Source: Apostichopus japonicus
Lineage: Eukaryota > Echinodermata > Holothuroidea > Aspidochirotida > Stichopodidae
Reading direction: 5' to 3'
Assembly: GCF_037975245.1 (NCBI RefSeq)
Contig: NC_092573.1
Span: forward strand, 6,571,001-6,635,000
Length of the DNA stretch: 64,000 nucleotides
The translations under genes and the position numbers were made by a program. The notes under the pieces were generated by a model. The model was not told where the DNA came from. It made no database searches and was given only the letters and a program-made list of their open reading frames with translations. Shown here in pieces: positions 50,033 to 64,000 of this stretch (its first letter is position 1; each line of letters begins with the position of its first letter).

Positions 50033-50195
50033 AATAAGGTCTAGTTTCTTCCATTTCATTACTGCAACCGAAGAAGAGCCGTGTTAACGCTCGAAATATT
50101 TTGTAACTGATTTATCGTTCTAAGTAATAAAGTTGGAAATGAAAGTATCATTTTTTTCCCTTTTTCTCTTGTGGATATATTACTTTCCAACACAC
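50031..50195 (+). mobile_element. Penelope-like element 3' end, copy 1
   Basis: The 3' UTR sequence AATAAGGTCTAGTTTCTT, then TTTCATTACTGCAAC, GAAGAAGAGCC and AGTAATAAAGTTGGAAATGA, is the same as that following the GIY-YIG frame of the minus-strand copy at 51871-52625. It is flanked by (TA)n on both sides. The segment ACCGAAGAAGAGCCGTGTTA plus ACGCTCGAAATAT is present here but deleted from the other copy. Confidence 0.75.
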
Positions 50196-50206
50196 GCCAA
50201 CAGACA

Positions 50207-50207
<1 letters not shown>

Positions 50208-50289
<82 letters not shown>
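50208..50289. repeat. (TA)n microsatellite
   Basis: About 80 bp of pure TA immediately left of the TIR element at 50290. Confidence 0.95.
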
Positions 50290-51619
<1,330 letters not shown>

Positions 51620-51745
51620 ACATGTCCATATCCTAGTGGTTAATGTGTCCGCATATAAAGCGGGGGCCCTGGTTCGAACCCCGGTGGAGGCTGGAAGTTT
51701 TTTCACTGTTCTGGATTTTCCAACTCACTACGATTTCAATTATAT
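51620..51745 (+). repeat. tRNA-derived SINE family B, copy 2 (5'-truncated)
   Basis: CATGTCCATATCCTAGTGG begins in the middle of the family. Box B is intact (GGTTCGAACCCCGGTGGAGG) and the 3' part (GGAAGTTTTTTCACTGTTCT) matches the copy at 59850-60147. It starts and ends in TA-rich microsatellite. Confidence 0.8.
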
Positions 51746-51810
51746 ATATCTATGTATATATATATATCGGTATATATATTGGTATAGATTTATAAAGATT
51801 TATATAGATT

Positions 51811-51870
<60 letters not shown>

Positions 51871-51873
<3 letters not shown>

Positions 51874-52625
51874 AAAATAAAAAAAAATAAAAAAAATGAT
51901 ACTTTCATTTCCAACTTTATTACTTAAAACGTTAAATCAGTTACAAAATACAGTTGCAGTAATGAAATGAAAGAAACTAGACCTTATTAGGATTACACTT
52001 AGCATGTATACTCATAAAGGAGAGATCTCTGTTGAGCCCATTGTTGTGTGTGTTTTTGAATTTTGAAGAAACCATAGAGAATGACAAATTTGAGGTCAGA
52101 TAGGCTGTGATTAGGGAGATTAAAGTGTTCTGCAACAGGGAAACCTGGGTTATTTTTACGGATACTTTGTTTGTGGTTATTGAACGGAAACGTGACCTTA
52201 GTGCTGGTTTCGCCAAAATACGTGACCTGGGGGCACTTGCAACAATAAAGAAGGTAGATGACATTGGCTGAGTCGCTACCAAATCTGCCAGGTCTCAGAG
52301 TGGTGCCTGTGTGCACACCAAGCATCTCGGTTTGTTACAAGTGATGTTTCCACTATCAGGCACATCACTGGGTGGGGCGAGATTAGTTCAAACCAGCACT
52401 GATCTGATGTTGCGTGGTTGTCTATAGGCTATTACAGGGGGAGCTTTGAAAAGTTCATCTATTGTGGGGTCGGAACCTAGAGTGCCCCAAGCTTGTTTGA
52501 TTTCATTGAAGAGGGGGCGAAGGGAGGGGTGGTATGTGACAACGAGGGGTAGTCTATCAGAATCAGATTTTATATCAATATATATCAATATATATAAGAC
52601 ATTGCAGAATACAACTTAAAACGTT
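51871..52625 (-). mobile_element. Penelope-like element, C-terminal fragment with GIY-YIG domain
   Basis: On the minus strand a frame at 52588-52388 reads RLPLVVTYHPSLRPLFNEIK ... PPVIAYRQPRNIRSVLV, the conserved linker between reverse transcriptase and endonuclease in Penelope-like elements. A second frame at 52325-51999 holds the Cys-rich and GIY-YIG part (VIYLLYCCKCPQVTYFGETS, later EHFNLPNHSLSDL). A stop or frameshift separates the two frames, so the copy is dead. The reverse transcriptase is absent (5' truncation). The 3' UTR ends at the (TA)n tract near 51870. Confidence 0.88.
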
Positions 52626-52801
52626 GCAAACAAACAGATCCAGCTACTCTCAAGACAGATCAAGGCACGGCGACCTTCAAAGATCTCCTCCGTTGATCAA
52701 TCTCTTTCCAACATGCTCTCTTGATCCTTTCATCAGTTAGCAGCATCTGCTTCTAAATCTATCCATCTTCATCTGCTGCTGTCGACTATTCTCAGCAAAT
52801 C

Positions 52802-52807
52802 TTTATT
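52802..52807 (-). terminator. Polyadenylation signal of the NR2C2AP-like gene
   Basis: AATAAA on the minus strand, 14 nt past the stop at 52822. The very short spacing implies a 3' UTR of only about 35-45 nt unless another signal is used. Confidence 0.6.
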
Positions 52808-52821
52808 CTGCTCTGCTAATT

Positions 52822-57950
<5,129 letters not shown>

Positions 57951-59849
57951 TTCCCACCCGAAATAAAACCCAGTGTACGTTATTTCACAATGCTTCCGTA
58001 AATCACTGTTGATTTTACAGTCAATGAAAAGAGGACAAGAAAGCGCGACGGGTGATGTAGTAGGGAGAACATATCTAAAACAATTACCAACACGTTCCAC
58101 TGATAACGACGCCGTAGGCTAATAAATCTGTATACGTTTATAATGTAATAACTGGGAAGCGTCTGAACTATCAATTGAATTTAATGGCATTACATATAAG
58201 ATTTATTTTATAGATTAATAGCTGTCTAGACATACTTGAGATAAAGAAATCACACCCAAGCATGGTTAATGATATGATCATAAACTATAAAAGCCATCTG
58301 TACGGACGTCTATTATAGCTGCATAGGCTATATATATAGTGCCTCCATAGTTTGTATTATGGGACATGCTCTTATGTCCGTTCGATGAAACTTACGGTTT
58401 ATTTTACTGTACAGAAACCTTGTTCATCCCAGAGAGGGAGGGGGAGGGGGGAGGGGGTGCCAGGGGAAGATACTCAAACAAGTGGACTACTAAATGGCTA
58501 GCACTAAATTTGTAATACTTCAATTGTCAACTTGATAATCTGTAAGAGAAAGATGCAATATTTTCTTTGTACATTATCTTACTCCGTTAAGTGTAATAAT
58601 GCTCTCTTTATGAGAAGTGCCATTTTAAAATTCTGCTCCCCCCTTTCAAATATCTGGCTACGTCCTTGGTACTTAGTCAAGCCCGCAATCCAGTCAGATT
58701 GTGACTCGCCCACATCAGTATCGGGGTTTTTTTTTCGCTCATAAAATTTGCACATGGGCCCAACGGGTACAATCCATCATCCACACACATGTGTGAAAAA
58801 TGATGACGTCACAGGGAGAGATGCTCTCATAGGTGCTTCGAGTTAGTTTATTATTTTATTAAGCGCGATTGAACAAAATAAGCCATCTCTGGCTACTAAA
58901 AATCACAGCAAAGCTGTTTTTATTAGCATGAGGTACCTTGTCATTGCAACGGGTGTTGAAAAGCACTCATGCATATTCGCTTAAAGCGTAAACCTTTTTT
59001 TTTGTCAATCAGGGTAATATGCGTCAAGTTTTGTCGCACGCCTCTCTGGTCGTTCTTCGTTCTTGGCGCCTCATCAAAATTATTTTATCATGAGAAATAT
59101 GTAATTCACATGACAGTAAATATTAAGTATGATTCAGTGTTAAATTTTCAAAGTTTATTTCACTTTCAGCAGTTATTGAGTCTTAATGTCTTGGCAGTTA
59201 AACTATGCGGGGGGGGGGGGGCACCATTGTTGGGCTGTGCTTAGGGCATCATTTGCCCTTAATACGGCTGTTTCCTGCACAGAGGCAAGACAACGATGTC
59301 TATGAAACGACCTCTCTGTTATTCGTAATGGTTGTTATGATTTAAGGAAACATATATTTTTCAAATATCTCTTGAGACAAGTCTGTGTTCAATGATACGA
59401 TAGAAGCATAAGCCCTATACATGATGTAAATGTAATAAAAAAAATATAAACATATTCAGATATTGTTTTTATTCGTAGGAATACTTCACCAAGAAACCTC
59501 AAGGTCGTATTAAATATAAATTAATCGTAACATGAGCTGCTGAGGTGTTAATATAATTCCCCGATGCTGTGCTAATCAAATTTTTATGAATTTATAGTCA
59601 AGCTTTACGATCGCTTGTGATGTAGCCGTTATTTTTATGAAACGTTTTTTTTTTACGTATAGGCCTATGTAGTTTTCTATTGGATAGACCTGCTTTAGAA
59701 CTTTGTTCGTCTCATTCAACTTATACATAGTCAATCTGTATATTTAATGCGAACTTTTTGAATTCCGTGAAGAATATATCGTCTCATTTGAACTGTACAT
59801 TCCATCAGTAATTAGCTAATTTATTTGATGCAAAGAAACTATATACATA
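57951..59849. other. Intergenic stretch upstream of the NR2C2AP-like gene
   Basis: AT-rich with purine-rich (GGGAGG)n at 58430-58460 and a G run at 59208-59222. No gene or classified repeat recognised; no TATA box stands out near 57980-58010. Confidence 0.5.
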
Positions 59850-63112
<3,263 letters not shown>

Positions 63113-64000
63113 TTATACATAAATTTCACGGAAGAAGGGTTTGACGTTCTCGTTATCCAGTCTGACCATACTGCCCTTTAAGTTCGATAATGAACGAGCA
63201 TCTTTCAAATGTTGATCTTTCTCAGCGATCATAAAAGCCGGCGACGTATCAAACTTACGATCATCCCGCTCACTGATCAGTTTCTTCTCAGGTTCCTTGT
63301 TGGTCCTCACGACACCCCCAGTGGTCCTATGACGTCTTTCGATTCTCTTACCGATCGTCATCCCGATTGCCAGAATCGCACAGCACAACATCACTAGACA
63401 TATACTACCCAATATCACTAATACCTCCCGATGAATGAACGCACATTCGGAATTCAGTAATGCATACGATATATTGGGGAATGTCCCAGTCGAATTTGGG
63501 CAAGCAAATCGAACGTTTTCGTAGACTCGAAGAAGTGTGCTATTATTATCTAGCGCTTTCTGTTCTTCTTCGAACCATTCATCAGTACAGTTACAAGTTA
63601 ACGGGTTTCCACGTAATATAACTGTCCACGACGTTTGGGTATATACCCATGTATTTAAGTCTCCTCTTAAGACGTGATCAATCTGGTTGTTTGCTAAGTT
63701 AATTGTCACAGGGCTGTCCGTGATCCAGAATTGTTTAAAGTCAAGAACGGTGATATCGTTCGCAGCTAAATTTAACCAATGAAGATTCGTCAGTTTATTA
63801 ATGTTAGGTATCCTCTTCAAATTGTTTTTGACTAACGAAAGAACTCTTAAATTGGGCAAATTCTTGATAAATCGAACACTAGAAATGGTGTTATTGTCAA
63901 GATACAACTTCGATAGGTTTGTCATCGGCGATTTTTCCAGGAAGTCCAAGCTCGCTAGGTTGTTGTTACTGAAGTTGATCGTTTCCAGATTCTCGGTGAA
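63113..64000 (-). CDS. Leucine-rich-repeat transmembrane protein, 3' part
   Basis: One open frame from the window edge to TAA at 63115-63113 gives 295 C-terminal residues; the start lies beyond 64000. Residues 1-110 hold about five LRRs (LxxLxLxxNxI/L pattern, for example LSKLYLDNNTISSV and LHWLNLAANDITVL). A C-terminal cap follows: NPLTCNCTDEWF with Cys136 and Cys138, then Cys167 and Cys186. A single membrane segment (about 192-217, EVLVILGSICLVMLCCAILA) precedes a 78-residue tail starting KRIERRHR. The tail has no TIR or kinase domain, so this is not a Toll-like receptor in the usual sense. N-glycosylation sequons occur in the cap (NCT, NNS, NST, NIS). It is a type I cell-surface receptor or adhesion protein; the ligand is unknown. 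Confidence 0.9.
   Translation of the reverse strand, partial: FTENLETINFSNNNLASLDFLEKSPMTNLSKLYLDNNTISSVRFIKNLPNLRVLSLVKNNLKRIPNINKLTNLHWLNLAANDITVLDFKQFWITDSPVTINLANNQIDHVLRGDLNTWVYTQTSWTVILRGNPLTCNCTDEWFEEEQKALDNNSTLLRVYENVRFACPNSTGTFPNISYALLNSECAFIHREVLVILGSICLVMLCCAILAIGMTIGKRIERRHRTTGGVVRTNKEPEKKLISERDDRKFDTSPAFMIAEKDQHLKDARSLSNLKGSMVRLDNENVKPFFREIYV

Overview
The window is animal nuclear DNA. It has intron-rich genes with GT-AG junctions, conserved protein families and many (TA)n tracts, tRNA-derived SINEs, LINE 3' ends, hAT-type MITEs and a Penelope-like fragment. Gene content and repeat style suggest a marine invertebrate deuterostome, most likely an echinoderm such as a sea cucumber. 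This is inference; nothing in the window proves the species.

Layout: (1) 457-23956, + strand: the 3' part of a large tetratricopeptide-repeat gene resembling TTC6, with 25 phase-consistent exons, about 28 TPRs and a stop at 23954-23956. Its introns hold many minisatellites and four LINE 3' ends. (2) 29506-26777, - strand: a compact three-exon gene for a glutaredoxin-like protein of the C5orf63 type, with a mitochondrial-looking leader and a CSLC motif. (3) 40313-30867, - strand: a six-exon monocarboxylate-transporter-like (SLC16/MFS) gene of 498 codons. (4) 44227-47171, + strand: a two-exon secreted protein of 296 residues that I do not recognise, with a TATA box and initiator. (5) 57950-52822, - strand: a four-exon gene matching NR2C2AP, whose last intron has the hallmarks of a U12-type AT-AC intron. 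(6) 64000-63113, - strand: the 3' end of a leucine-rich-repeat membrane protein with a short non-TIR tail, open at the window edge.

Between and inside the genes are at least four hAT-like nonautonomous elements with 8-bp target duplications, two tRNA-derived SINE families with two and three copies, a third SINE, a 1.2-kb terminal-inverted-repeat element with internal tandem repeats, and Penelope-like remnants.

The most unusual signal is in the TPR gene. Three exon-intron junctions have been tandemly copied: an acceptor plus exon start near 12.2 kb, an exon end plus donor in frame at 15.7 kb, and a donor junction copied about 12 times as a 34-bp minisatellite at 23.1-23.5 kb. The genes appear functionally unrelated; I see no pathway cluster.
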